Part shown: positions 34,451 to 42,828 of the stretch, piece after piece
Position numbering within the stretch: position 1 is the stretch's first letter
Layout of the letters: each line of letters opens with the position of its first letter
The notes under the pieces: model-generated
Database searches by the model: none
Told to the model about the DNA's origin: nothing
The model's input: the letters and a program-made list of their open reading frames with translations, nothing else
Position numbers and translations under genes: made by a program
Origin: Bacillus cereus
GTDB taxonomy: Bacteria > Bacillota > Bacilli > Bacillales > Bacillaceae_G
NCBI RefSeq assembly: GCF_025917685.1
Contig: NZ_CP089518.1
Span: 1,923,001 to 1,987,000 of the forward strand
DNA: 64,000 nucleotides
Direction: 5' to 3'

Positions 34451-35041
34451 ATGCAAATACTACTAATACGCCACGGAGAATCAGAAGCCGACATTTTAAA
34501 TGTACATGAAGGACGAGCTGACTTTGAATTAACAGAAAAGGGAAGACAGCAAGTACAAAGACTTGTACAGAAAGTGAAAGCGGATTTCCCGCCAGATTTC
34601 ATTTGGGCAAGCACATTAAAACGTGCTCGAGAAACGGCTGAAACATTAGCGGAAGAAATCGGATGCCCAATTCAACTAGAAGAAGAATTAATGGAGTTTA
34701 ATAATGGAGTACAAGCCGGTTTATCCTTTGAAGAAGCGAAAAAATATCCAGAGCCAAAATTTCTCCATGATCGTTTTGAAAACGGGGAATCATTTATTGA
34801 ATTTAGAATGAGAATAGAAGGAATCTTTTCTAAAATCGTGACAGAGAATACATATGACCGAATTGCAATTGTTGCACACGGTGGTGTAATAAATAGTATT
34901 TTACGAGCGTTTTTCCAAATGCCAATTAGCATGGACTATTATTTTAAAATGGGAGATACGGGAATTAGCTTGATTGAACTTACGGATAAACAGAAAACTA
35001 TTCATTTTATAAATGATACAAATCATTTAGATAGGATGTAA
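34451..35041 (+). CDS. Histidine phosphatase (phosphoglycerate mutase-like)
   Basis: 196 residues. The catalytic RHGE motif lies at 7-10, followed by the second Arg block STLKRARETAETLA near 55 and the second His in IVAHGGVIN near 140. This branch-1 histidine phosphatase fold covers cofactor-dependent phosphoglycerate mutases, but the size fits the broad phosphatase group (PhoE/YhfR-like). The ATG follows AAGGGGGAATAAGC. The HAD phosphatase gene begins 6 bases after its stop, so both lie in one operon. Confidence 0.9.
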   Translation: MQILLIRHGESEADILNVHEGRADFELTEKGRQQVQRLVQKVKADFPPDFIWASTLKRARETAETLAEEIGCPIQLEEELMEFNNGVQAGLSFEEAKKYPEPKFLHDRFENGESFIEFRMRIEGIFSKIVTENTYDRIAIVAHGGVINSILRAFFQMPISMDYYFKMGDTGISLIELTDKQKTIHFINDTNHLDRM

Positions 35042-35047
35042 GAGGAT

Positions 35048-35824
35048 ATGTACAAAGTTGTATTTATTGATGTTGACGGTACTCTTTTAAGCGAGATTGA
35101 TAGAAGTATGCATGAAAGCACAAAAGAAGCGGTACAAAGGTTAATAGATAAAGGAATTCACGTAGTTGTTACAACAGGGAGACCATATAGTTTATGCTTA
35201 CAATTTAAAGAGCTGGGCATAAATACGTTTATTTCTGCAAATGGTGCACATATAAAATGTGCTGATGAAGTTGTACATAAATCGGTACTTTCAAGTGAAA
35301 TTGTTCATGATATTTCAAGTTTTGCTGAATTACATGGTCATAGTGTTTCTTATTTTACAGAAGAATTTGTAATGAATGGTATTGCCTCAGAAGACGAACG
35401 TGTAATACGAGCATTAAATGAAACGTTAAATTTAGAACATTATCCTGACAAAATTAGAAACTTATCAGAAGAGATTTATTGTGTATGTCTGTATGCTGAT
35501 GAAACAGAAGCTCAAAAATTCTTTGAAAGATATCCAGCACTTACGTTTGAACGTTTTCATGGTTACGTTATGAATGTGTTGGAAGATAATAAAGTATCGA
35601 AGCTAACTGCAATTCAAAAGGTATTGGAACATCTAAAAATTTGTAAGTCAGAAGCAATTGCATTCGGAGATGGTGGGAATGATATTGAGATGTTACAGTA
35701 TGTAGGATTAGGAATTGCGATGGGGAATGGCGGAGAAGAGTTAAAAACAAGGGCAGATTTCGTTACAAAGAAGGCGAGTGAAGGTGGTATTTTATTTGCC
35801 TTAGAGAAGTTTCATGTCGTCTAA
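35048..35824 (+). CDS. Cof-type HAD-superfamily hydrolase
   Basis: 258 residues. HAD motif I is DVDGTL (Asp8, Asp10), motif II is VVTTGRP, and motif IV is GDGGNDIEML. The cap is of the C2 (Cof/YwpJ) type. Members dephosphorylate sugar phosphates, FMN-like cofactors or pyridoxal phosphate; the substrate is not determined. Only 6 bases separate it from the histidine phosphatase, and GAGG lies very close to its ATG. A perfect hairpin overlaps the end. Confidence 0.9.
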   Translation: MYKVVFIDVDGTLLSEIDRSMHESTKEAVQRLIDKGIHVVVTTGRPYSLCLQFKELGINTFISANGAHIKCADEVVHKSVLSSEIVHDISSFAELHGHSVSYFTEEFVMNGIASEDERVIRALNETLNLEHYPDKIRNLSEEIYCVCLYADETEAQKFFERYPALTFERFHGYVMNVLEDNKVSKLTAIQKVLEHLKICKSEAIAFGDGGNDIEMLQYVGLGIAMGNGGEELKTRADFVTKKASEGGILFALEKFHVV

Positions 35825-35854
35825 CATACCTTTATTGAAATAAAGGTATGTTAG
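35821..35854. terminator. Bidirectional terminator
   Basis: CTAACATACCTTTAT and ATAAAGGTATGTTAG form a 15-pair perfect stem. It includes the HAD stop on one side and the last codons of the convergent DinB gene on the other. Confidence 0.8.
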
Positions 35855-36293
35855 GATCTTTAATGTGCTCGCACAATAAAATATGAATTTGTCCGCGATG
35901 ATGATAAAAGTGTGCAACGATTTCAAGCAACCATTCGAATCGAGAATAAGAAATACCCCAATAAGCAGTCATAATTTCCGCTAACTCTTCATTGGAATAG
36001 GATAAGAAAGTTTTAGAAAGTAGTTCGTACCCTTTTATCATCATTTGTTGCATTTGAGTAATCGTTTTTGGTGTTTGTTCTATATAAAAGGTATGTAACT
36101 CTTTTTCCGAAATACCATTTAATACGAGCAAATCCGCATGGAAAATAAGGGGAAGATGTGTATACATTTCAAATAATGAACGCTTTGATTCAATCGGTTT
36201 TATTATTAAATCACTTTCAGTATATTGGTTCAGTATTTGAATAGAAGTATCGACAGCAACTTTAAGTTGGTGCAACGCAGATTGTACAAACAT
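35832..36293 (-). CDS. DinB-family protein
   Basis: 153 residues. Four-helix bundle with the C-terminal HFYHHRGQIHILL motif that supplies two of the three metal-binding histidines; the first is probably in the MYTHLPLIFHADLL segment. DinB-like proteins include bacillithiol transferases and stress proteins. The ATG at 36293 has GAGGAGAATTACA before it; the longer frame to 36308 starts within that site. The last residues share DNA with the bidirectional terminator. Confidence 0.85.
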   Translation of the reverse strand: MFVQSALHQLKVAVDTSIQILNQYTESDLIIKPIESKRSLFEMYTHLPLIFHADLLVLNGISEKELHTFYIEQTPKTITQMQQMMIKGYELLSKTFLSYSNEELAEIMTAYWGISYSRFEWLLEIVAHFYHHRGQIHILLCEHIKDPNIPLFQ

Positions 36294-36349
36294 TGTAATT
36301 CTCCTCATCTCCGTATATAATAGTTTCTTAAGGGTATTATATCATACTC

Positions 36350-36364
36350 AAAATTCCGAAAATT
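36350..36364 (+). promoter_or_regulatory. Weak CodY-box-like match upstream of alr
   Basis: AAAATTCCGAAAATT matches 12 of 15 CodY consensus positions but lacks the central W. It lies 101 bases before the alr start. Confidence 0.25.
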
Positions 36365-36464
36365 CTAGTAGTTTGACTAGCATATTGAAAAGTATTATAT
36401 TGTAAAAGGTCATATGAAACGTGAAATAGAATGGAATGTAATTATTGAGTTAGGAGTTAGACCA

Positions 36465-37640
36465 ATGAGCTTGAAATATGGAAGAGATACAATTGTTGAA
36501 GTTGACTTAAATGCTGTAAAACATAATGTAAAAGAATTTAAAAAACATGTGAATGATGAAAATATTACAATGATGGCTGCTGTAAAAGCGAATGGGTATG
36601 GCCATGGAGCAGTTGAAGTTGCCAAGTCTGCTATCGAAGCAGGAATAAACCAACTTGCAGTTGCATTTGTAGATGAAGCAATAGAATTAAGAGAAGCTGG
36701 AATCACTGTCCCGATTTTAATTTTGGGCTATACATCAGTAGCAGCTGTGGAAGATGCAATTCAATATGACGTTATGATGACTGTTTATAGAATTGAAGAT
36801 TTACAAAGTATAAATGAAATTGCAAACCGTCTTCAAAAGAAAGTACAAATTCAAGTGAAAATTGATACAGGAATGAGTCGTATCGGTTTACAAGAAGAAG
36901 AAGTGAAACCATTTTTAGAAGAATTAAACCGTATGGAGTATGTGGAAGTGGTAGGAATGTTTACACATTACTCTACCGCTGATGAAACTGATAAAGCATA
37001 TACGAATATGCAAACAGGTTTATTCGAAAAAGCTGTAAATACAGCAAAAGAATTGGGAATTCATTTTCCATATATTCATAGTTCAAACAGTGCAGGATCA
37101 ATGGAACTTAGCAACACATTTCAAAATATGGTTCGTGTCGGTATTGGAATCTATGGAATGTATCCTTCGAAAGAAGTTGATCATACTGTTGTAGCGTTAA
37201 AACCAGCGTTGTCTTTAAAATCAAAAGTAGCTCATGTTAAACATGCGAAGAAAAAACGTGGTGTTAGTTATGGAAATACGTATGTAACAACGGGTGAAGA
37301 ATGGATTGCAACTGTCCCGATTGGTTATGCGGATGGTTATAATCGTCAGTTGTCTAATAAAGGACATGCACTAATAAACGGAGTTCGAGTACCTGTTATT
37401 GGCCGTGTTTGTATGGATCAGCTTATGCTAGATGTTACGAAAGCAATGCCAGTACAAGTTGGAGATGAAGTTGTATTCTATGGTAAACAAGGCGAAGAAG
37501 AAATTGCGGTAGAAGAAATAGCAGATATGTTAGGGACAATTAACTATGAAGTTACATGTATGTTAGACAGAAGAATTCCACGTGTTTATAAAGAAAATAA
37601 TGAAATGACTGCTGTTGTAAATATATTAAGAAAAAACTGA
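36465..37640 (+). CDS. alr: Alanine racemase
   Basis: 391 residues of fold-type III PLP enzyme. The PLP lysine is Lys41 in AVKANGYGHG and the catalytic tyrosine is in GVSYGNTY near residue 270, so both acid/base residues are present. It makes D-alanine for peptidoglycan. The B. cereus group has two such genes, and one is the spore-associated germination-suppressing racemase; I cannot tell which this is. I chose ATG 36465 because TAGGAGTTAGACCA precedes it; the frame from 36414 has no ribosome site. A terminator follows directly. Confidence 0.93.
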   Translation: MSLKYGRDTIVEVDLNAVKHNVKEFKKHVNDENITMMAAVKANGYGHGAVEVAKSAIEAGINQLAVAFVDEAIELREAGITVPILILGYTSVAAVEDAIQYDVMMTVYRIEDLQSINEIANRLQKKVQIQVKIDTGMSRIGLQEEEVKPFLEELNRMEYVEVVGMFTHYSTADETDKAYTNMQTGLFEKAVNTAKELGIHFPYIHSSNSAGSMELSNTFQNMVRVGIGIYGMYPSKEVDHTVVALKPALSLKSKVAHVKHAKKKRGVSYGNTYVTTGEEWIATVPIGYADGYNRQLSNKGHALINGVRVPVIGRVCMDQLMLDVTKAMPVQVGDEVVFYGKQGEEEIAVEEIADMLGTINYEVTCMLDRRIPRVYKENNEMTAVVNILRKN

Positions 37641-37663
37641 ATCGTTCTGATTCAGTTTTTTTA
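37631..37663. terminator. Bidirectional terminator after alr
   Basis: AAAAACTGAATC and GATTCAGTTTTT around GTTCT, with T and A runs on both sides. It also ends the leftward methyltransferase operon. Confidence 0.85.
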
Positions 37664-38374
37664 TTTTTCACAAATAAAAAATGTTCTATTTGTACCATGT
37701 AGTTGAATGTTTTTAAATCCTACAGATTCCAATGAAGAAATTATTTCTTCATTGGAGTAACAAGCTTCCTCAAAAGAAAAGTCACTTCTTTTCCAATTAG
37801 CATTTATGTCATGCCTAAATAGTATAAAGTTCATTTCTGCTTTTTTTCTTTCAATGTCATAAGTAGAGTTTATCGTACAGACATATTTTTGTTCTGAAAT
37901 GTGAAAGGACGCACTCCAACTTTCAAGAAAACCTTTCTCCATATTCATATCAAATGCAAATGTACCTCCATCATATAATGCTAAATAAACATGATGGAAA
38001 GTGTTTTTTAGCTCATCTAATTTCATTATATGATTTAAGCTATCACCGGCTGAAATGACATAGTGGAATTTCTCATTCACTTTGAAAGAGCGTGCATCAT
38101 CGACGGTGAAGGATGCATCTGGCGCGTTTTGACGTGCGTGTTCAATCATTTGAGCAGAACCATCTATACCAGTTACTATAAAATTATTATCAATTAGTTT
38201 CCTAGTAAGATGTCCAGTCCCGCAGCAAAGGTCTAATATACGGGAGTGGGAAGCTGCATCTTGTAAAATGAATTTATGATAGGCTGGATAAGAGTGTTCT
38301 GCAAAATGTCCCCAATGTTTATTATAGATGTCTGCAAAAACATCATAATCAGAATAAATTAGTTTTTTAGACAT
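37661..38374 (-). CDS. SAM-dependent methyltransferase, class I
   Basis: 237 residues. Motif I is ILDLCCGTGHLTRKL near residue 40 and the acidic motif II is GIDGSAQMIEHARQN. The protein fits the DUF/ubiE-like small-molecule methyltransferases. The ATG at 38374 has TGAGGAGCATACAT ahead; the first Met of the longer frame lies within the upstream GNAT gene. It overlaps that gene by 8 bases and forms a three-gene leftward operon with it and the phosphotransferase. The methyl acceptor is unknown. Confidence 0.87.
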   Translation of the reverse strand: MSKKLIYSDYDVFADIYNKHWGHFAEHSYPAYHKFILQDAASHSRILDLCCGTGHLTRKLIDNNFIVTGIDGSAQMIEHARQNAPDASFTVDDARSFKVNEKFHYVISAGDSLNHIMKLDELKNTFHHVYLALYDGGTFAFDMNMEKGFLESWSASFHISEQKYVCTINSTYDIERKKAEMNFILFRHDINANWKRSDFSFEEACYSNEEIISSLESVGFKNIQLHGTNRTFFICEK

Positions 38375-39254
38375 ATGTATGCTCCTCAAAATTCATTAAA
38401 TTATAATAGTCATGCTTCGTTTTAATTTCAAAACCACATTGTGTATATAGTTTTAAAGCATTGTTATTTTTCGTTTCGACGTCTAATTCAATTGTTGAAA
38501 TCCCTTCTGTAATAAGTGTATGTACCATATAACTAAGAATATCTTTACCATATCCTTTACCTTGATAAGAAGGATGAACTGCGAATCCTGATAGTGTAGT
38601 AGATTGCCCTTGCTCAGAAACTGTAATCGTTCCTATCACTTTTTCATCGATAAGGGCACTGTAAACTTGATGGGAAGGTGAATTCATCATTTTCTGTAAC
38701 CATGTAGCGGTATTTTCTACAGAATCTCCAAAGGCTTTACTGGAAATTTCAATAAGATTAAGAAGTGATTCTGAAGATGCAAGAGTGAGCTGTATAGTAT
38801 TCTTTGTTGTTTTTTGCACTTCTTTTGCTTTGAACTCCATACTATATTCACTATATAAATAAGGTAACTTCATTTGTTTTGCAAATTCTTTCCCAGAAGC
38901 AGAATCCCCATTCATAATAAGAAGAGCTTCATCTGCCTCCCTTATTCGTATTTCTTTCATTGCGGTTTGTAAAAGAGTGGTGCCTATATGTTGTTTCCTA
39001 TAGTTCGGATGGACAAACCCTATTAACTCCAGTTTTGTCGGTCTTTCAAAGTCATACATACTTAATGCACTGATTAATTGTGTATTATCATAAAATAGAA
39101 AATCATTTATCTTTTCTTTATTACGAGCAGTTAAAAAGTTTACATGTAAATCTGACGAGTAATCAATTTGATCGTGTTGTCCGCAAATATGAGATAAATC
39201 TTTCATTTGCTGAATTTCGTTTGCTGTTAAAGATTTCTTTTTTTCAATATTCAT
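38367..39254 (-). CDS. Double-GNAT-domain acetyltransferase
   Basis: About 295 residues with two GNAT-like halves. The N-terminal half has the degenerate HPNYRKQHIGTTLLQTAMKE near residue 95, and the C-terminal half a complete motif A, HPSYQGKGYGKDILSYM near 235, followed by ELDVETKNNNALKLYTQCGF. The two-domain layout is that of mycothiol-synthase-like or DUF-GNAT proteins; the catalytic half is the C-terminal one. I chose the ATG at 39254 behind GAGAGGGATTATGAA rather than the longer frame to 39305. Substrate unknown. Confidence 0.85.
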   Translation of the reverse strand: MNIEKKKSLTANEIQQMKDLSHICGQHDQIDYSSDLHVNFLTARNKEKINDFLFYDNTQLISALSMYDFERPTKLELIGFVHPNYRKQHIGTTLLQTAMKEIRIREADEALLIMNGDSASGKEFAKQMKLPYLYSEYSMEFKAKEVQKTTKNTIQLTLASSESLLNLIEISSKAFGDSVENTATWLQKMMNSPSHQVYSALIDEKVIGTITVSEQGQSTTLSGFAVHPSYQGKGYGKDILSYMVHTLITEGISTIELDVETKNNNALKLYTQCGFEIKTKHDYYNLMNFEEHTYV

Positions 39255-39277
39255 TTCATAATCCCTCTCATTCGTAT

Positions 39278-40156
39278 TTAAAAATAGGATGGATGACTTA
39301 GCCACTTTTCTAACTCCACATTACCCTGAACAGATAATAAGCGATATAAATATCGATAGGGTTGTCTACATTCTTTAAGACGAGGAATGGGCATAATGGT
39401 TTCGTAACCTTGTTTAAAAGCATGAGCCTCTTTTTCTGTAAATACATATTCTAAGCCGATGAAATCAAACTCTCGAGGAGCAACTGCATAGGCTTCTGTA
39501 TCTACTAAACCCGTAATAGTTGTACCATCTGATAAAAACTGAGTAGGGTCCATATCAATTAAAACGAGTGTAGCTTCCTTTGGTGCTGGCAAGGAAGAGA
39601 GTTGTGACTCAAAAGTATGAAATGCGTTATGGATGCCCGCGTTATCGGAATAGAACCTATTTACAAGATCTTTACTGACTTTTAATATGTGAGACTTAAA
39701 TTCTTCTAGTGAAATGTGGAAAGTACTTGATGGGTTTCCTATAAACTCTGCTTGAAACGAATGAATCTCTGCTAGTCCTTTTCCAAGGCTGAATAAAATA
39801 GAATCAGGTTGTCCGATAAATGATTGCAGTGTACTTCCGGTTAGTTTTTCGACGATTACATACTCTTGGCCATTTAAAATATGTTTTTGTAAAATAGTAG
39901 GGATTGGTAAGGTAGTATGCTTTTTCAATAATGCGTGTATTGTTTCTAAATAATGTACGTTCCTTGGATCAATTCCAAAAAGGTTTTTACATCCCCACCA
40001 AAAATCATTGCTAGGCTCTTCAGTCATTTTTGAGGAACGAACAATAACTTCTTCAGATGCTGTTTTAACAAGAAATACATCGCTTGCATGATCTTCATAA
40101 CCTGGGTGTAAAGTTTGAACAGATAAGATAGATGAAGTGAATAGTTGTTGTAGCAT
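39278..40156 (-). CDS. APH/choline-kinase-like phosphotransferase with a degenerate catalytic loop
   Basis: 292 residues. The kinase-like fold is shown by the N-terminal VFLVKTASEEVIVRSSKM strands and YVIVEKLTGSTLQSFIG hinge. Where active phosphotransferases carry HGDLHPGNVL, this protein reads LIDMDPTQFL, so the catalytic Asp remains but the conserved His becomes Leu and the metal-binding Asn becomes Gln. The later DFG-like site is VDTEAYA. It may be inactive, altered in specificity, or a binding protein. The ATG at 40156 lies behind AAAGGAGCACCTTC. It is the first gene of the leftward three-gene operon. Confidence 0.75.
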   Translation of the reverse strand: MLQQLFTSSILSVQTLHPGYEDHASDVFLVKTASEEVIVRSSKMTEEPSNDFWWGCKNLFGIDPRNVHYLETIHALLKKHTTLPIPTILQKHILNGQEYVIVEKLTGSTLQSFIGQPDSILFSLGKGLAEIHSFQAEFIGNPSSTFHISLEEFKSHILKVSKDLVNRFYSDNAGIHNAFHTFESQLSSLPAPKEATLVLIDMDPTQFLSDGTTITGLVDTEAYAVAPREFDFIGLEYVFTEKEAHAFKQGYETIMPIPRLKECRQPYRYLYRLLSVQGNVELEKWLSHPSYF

Positions 40157-40204
40157 GAAGGTGCTCCTTTTTTCTGTAAATTCCATAAATTCATTATATA
40201 ACAA

Positions 40205-40543
40205 AATATGTACTAAGTGGATAATGATAGGGAAAACATAGAACTTAAATAAATCTATTGTGAGAAATTGGTGTGGAAATTATATTTTTCTAGTTTTGTA
40301 TGAATTATCAAAATAATGTTTTTGATGATACACCTGTAAAAATGCCTGAATGTAAATCTCGTATTTTTCAGTAAATGAAGAGTTCAGCGTACTTGTATGA
40401 GGATTATAATGTAGGTTTTGAAAAATATTTCTCAATAATAAAATGAAGAGAAAAATATGAAGAAGTAGAATAGATTCCTTTATAATAGTTTTAAATTAAT
40501 TAACATGATTAATTATTAATTATATTAGATAGGAGAGAATATT
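40205..40543 (+). promoter_or_regulatory. Intergenic region with a promoter and operator-like repeat of the MGT gene
   Basis: 339 bases without a gene. TATAAT at 40481-40486 is a good -10 but its -35 is weak. TAATTAA-CATGA-TTAATTA at 40497-40515 is a perfect 7-5-7 inverted repeat, starting about 10 bases after the -10, a position typical of a repressor operator. The upstream 270 bases show nothing I can name. Confidence 0.5.
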
Positions 40544-41752
40544 ATGGCAAATGTACTCGTAATAAATTTCCCTGGAGAAGGTCATATTAATCCGACTTTA
40601 GCTATTGTTAGTGAGTTAATTCAGCGAGGGGAAACAGTTGTTTCGTATTGTATTGAAGATTATAGAAAGAAGATTGAAGCAACAGGTGCAGAATTCCGAG
40701 TGTTTGAGAATTTTCTCTCTCAAATTAATATTATGGAACGAGTAAATGAAGGTGGGAGTCCTTTGACGATGCTATCTCATATGATTGAAGCATCAGAGCG
40801 TATTGTGACTCAAATTGTAGAAGAAACAAAAGGCGAAAAATACGATTACTTGATATACGATAATCATTTTCCAGTAGGACGTATTATAGCGAATGTTTTA
40901 AAATTACCTAGTGTTTCTTCCTGTACAACATTTGCTTTTAATCAGTACATTACTTTTAACGATGAACAAGAATCAAGACAAGTAGATGAAACGAATCCAT
41001 TATATCAATCTTGTTTAGCGGGAATGGCAAAATGGAATAAGCAGTATGGTATGAAATGTAATAGTATGTATGATATTATGAATCATCCTGGTGATATTAC
41101 TATTGTATATACTTCAAAAGAATATCAGCCGCGGTCAGATGTATTCGATGAATCGTATAAGTTTGTCGGTCCATCAATTGCTGCTCGAAAAGAAGCAGGC
41201 AGCTTTCCTATTGAAGATTTAAAAGATGAAAAAGTGATTTTCATTTCTATGGGAACAGTTTTTAATGAACAACCTGGGCTATATGAAAAATGTTTTGAAG
41301 CGTTTAAAGATGTAGAAGCGACAGTCGTATTAGTTGTTGGTAAGAAGATAAATATAAGTCAATTTGAAAACATTCCGAATAACTTTAAGTTGTATAATTA
41401 TGTACCACAATTAGAAGTATTACAGCATGCTGATGTATTCGTGACACATGGTGGTATGAATAGTTCGAGTGAAGCACTATATTACGGTGTCCCGTTAGTT
41501 GTAATTCCGGTAACAGGAGATCAGCCTTTAGTGGCGAAACGAGTGACTGAAGTAGGGGCTGGAATAAGGCTTAATCGTAAAGAATTAGCTTCTGAATTGT
41601 TACGTGAGACTGTAAAGAAAGTAATGGATGATGTGACGTTTAAAGAGAATAGTCGTAAAGTTGGAGAGTCACTTCGGAATGCTGGTGGATATAATAAGGC
41701 AGTTGATGAAATATTTAAAATGAAAATGAATTCATACTCAAAACTTCAATAA
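40544..41752 (+). CDS. MGT-family UDP-sugar glycosyltransferase (YjiC-like)
   Basis: 402 residues of GT-B fold, GT1 type. The C-terminal sugar-nucleotide signature reads THGGMNSSSEALYYGVPLVV followed by IPVTGDQ, with the HGG and D/Q residues that bind UDP-sugar. The N-terminal catalytic His lies in FPGEGHINPTLA. Bacillus relatives glucosylate macrolides, flavonoids and other small phenolics, so detoxification of an external compound is likely. The ATG follows TAGGAGAGAATATT, and an inverted-repeat operator is upstream, consistent with inducible expression. Confidence 0.92.
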   Translation: MANVLVINFPGEGHINPTLAIVSELIQRGETVVSYCIEDYRKKIEATGAEFRVFENFLSQINIMERVNEGGSPLTMLSHMIEASERIVTQIVEETKGEKYDYLIYDNHFPVGRIIANVLKLPSVSSCTTFAFNQYITFNDEQESRQVDETNPLYQSCLAGMAKWNKQYGMKCNSMYDIMNHPGDITIVYTSKEYQPRSDVFDESYKFVGPSIAARKEAGSFPIEDLKDEKVIFISMGTVFNEQPGLYEKCFEAFKDVEATVVLVVGKKINISQFENIPNNFKLYNYVPQLEVLQHADVFVTHGGMNSSSEALYYGVPLVVIPVTGDQPLVAKRVTEVGAGIRLNRKELASELLRETVKKVMDDVTFKENSRKVGESLRNAGGYNKAVDEIFKMKMNSYSKLQ

Positions 41753-41756
41753 ACGT

Positions 41757-41794
41757 TAGAAACACACTTACTGTAATAAGTAAGTGTGTTTCTA
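41757..41794 (+). terminator. Rho-independent terminator
   Basis: TAGAAACACACTTACT and AGTAAGTGTGTTTCTA form a perfect 16-pair stem; the T tract is short. Confidence 0.75.
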
Positions 41795-41920
41795 TAAATA
41801 AATTACATAAAAATCGCCGTAAAGGTGAGAATTCTGTGTATATAAACCGATATCTTTGAATTAGTAGTAAAATTACGTTAAAATAATACTAAGAAAATAT
41901 ATAAGTTTTGGGGGTAATGA

Positions 41921-42778
41921 ATGAAAAAAATATTTGAATACCTATTATTAACAATTGGCTCGATTATAGTAGCAGGTTCATTAGAGCTTATTTTAGCACC
42001 TAATGGATTAGTAGATGGCGGGGTAACGGCTATTGCTATTATGGCAAATAAAGTTGCTGGATTACCGCTTTACGGAGTGTTTTTAGGACTTAATATCCCG
42101 ATTTTACTATTTACTGCAAAAGTAATGGGGAAGAAGTTTTTCATCCGTACATCCTATGCAAATGTTGTTACAACACTCGGATTGATTTATTTAAAACCAT
42201 TTCCAGCAATTACGACTTCGGAATTATTAATTGTACTTTATGGAGGAGTTCTATTTGGTGTTGGTGTTGGGATTGTTGTAAAAATGGGCGGAGCAATTGA
42301 TGGATCAGAAATGTTAGCTGTATGGATGAACAAGCATTTTAAAGTACCAATTAGTACATTTTTACTTGCTGTAAATGCGGTTATTTTTGTATTTGTTGCT
42401 ATTTTATTTTCAATTGAGCAAGCGATGTTCTCATTAGCAATTTTCTATATTGTTACGAAGATGATAGATTTCATATTAGACGGTATTAATCAAGGAAAGA
42501 GCGTCATGATTATTTCGAATAAAAATAAAGAAATTGGCGAACTGCTTATGAAAGAATTACAACTGTCTGTTACGTATCTACATGGAGAAGGTGGTTTTTT
42601 AGGAGAGCACCAGAGAATTATTTATTGTATTACAAACCGTTTCATTTATCCAAAAATGAAAGATCTCGTTCTCTCTGTAGATCCAACTGCTATAATTGAA
42701 GCTTCTTATTCAACAGAAACAACTGGTGTAAAGCGTCCAGGAAGGACAGCGAGATCAGGGCAAGTATCAGAAAAATAG
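41921..42778 (+). CDS. YitT-family membrane protein (DUF161 plus DUF2179)
   Basis: 285 residues. Five membrane helices (about 1-180), with the family motifs GGVTAIAIMANKV and GGAIDGSEMLAVW, precede a soluble DUF2179 domain (about 195-275; KSVMIISNKNKEIGELLMKE and GEGGFLGEHQRIIYCITNR). Members are widespread in Firmicutes and the substrate is unknown. It is a single gene with ATG behind TTTTGGGGGTAATGA and a bidirectional terminator downstream. Confidence 0.9.
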   Translation: MKKIFEYLLLTIGSIIVAGSLELILAPNGLVDGGVTAIAIMANKVAGLPLYGVFLGLNIPILLFTAKVMGKKFFIRTSYANVVTTLGLIYLKPFPAITTSELLIVLYGGVLFGVGVGIVVKMGGAIDGSEMLAVWMNKHFKVPISTFLLAVNAVIFVFVAILFSIEQAMFSLAIFYIVTKMIDFILDGINQGKSVMIISNKNKEIGELLMKELQLSVTYLHGEGGFLGEHQRIIYCITNRFIYPKMKDLVLSVDPTAIIEASYSTETTGVKRPGRTARSGQVSEK

Positions 42779-42781
42779 TAA

Positions 42782-42828
42782 CTAAAAATAACTCCACGTA
42801 AGTATAACTTACGTGGAGTTATTTTTAG
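42782..42828. terminator. Bidirectional terminator
   Basis: CTAAAAATAACTCCACGTAA and its reverse complement surround a short GTATAAC-type centre, with T runs on both strands. It ends YitT and the leftward MocR gene. Confidence 0.88.
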
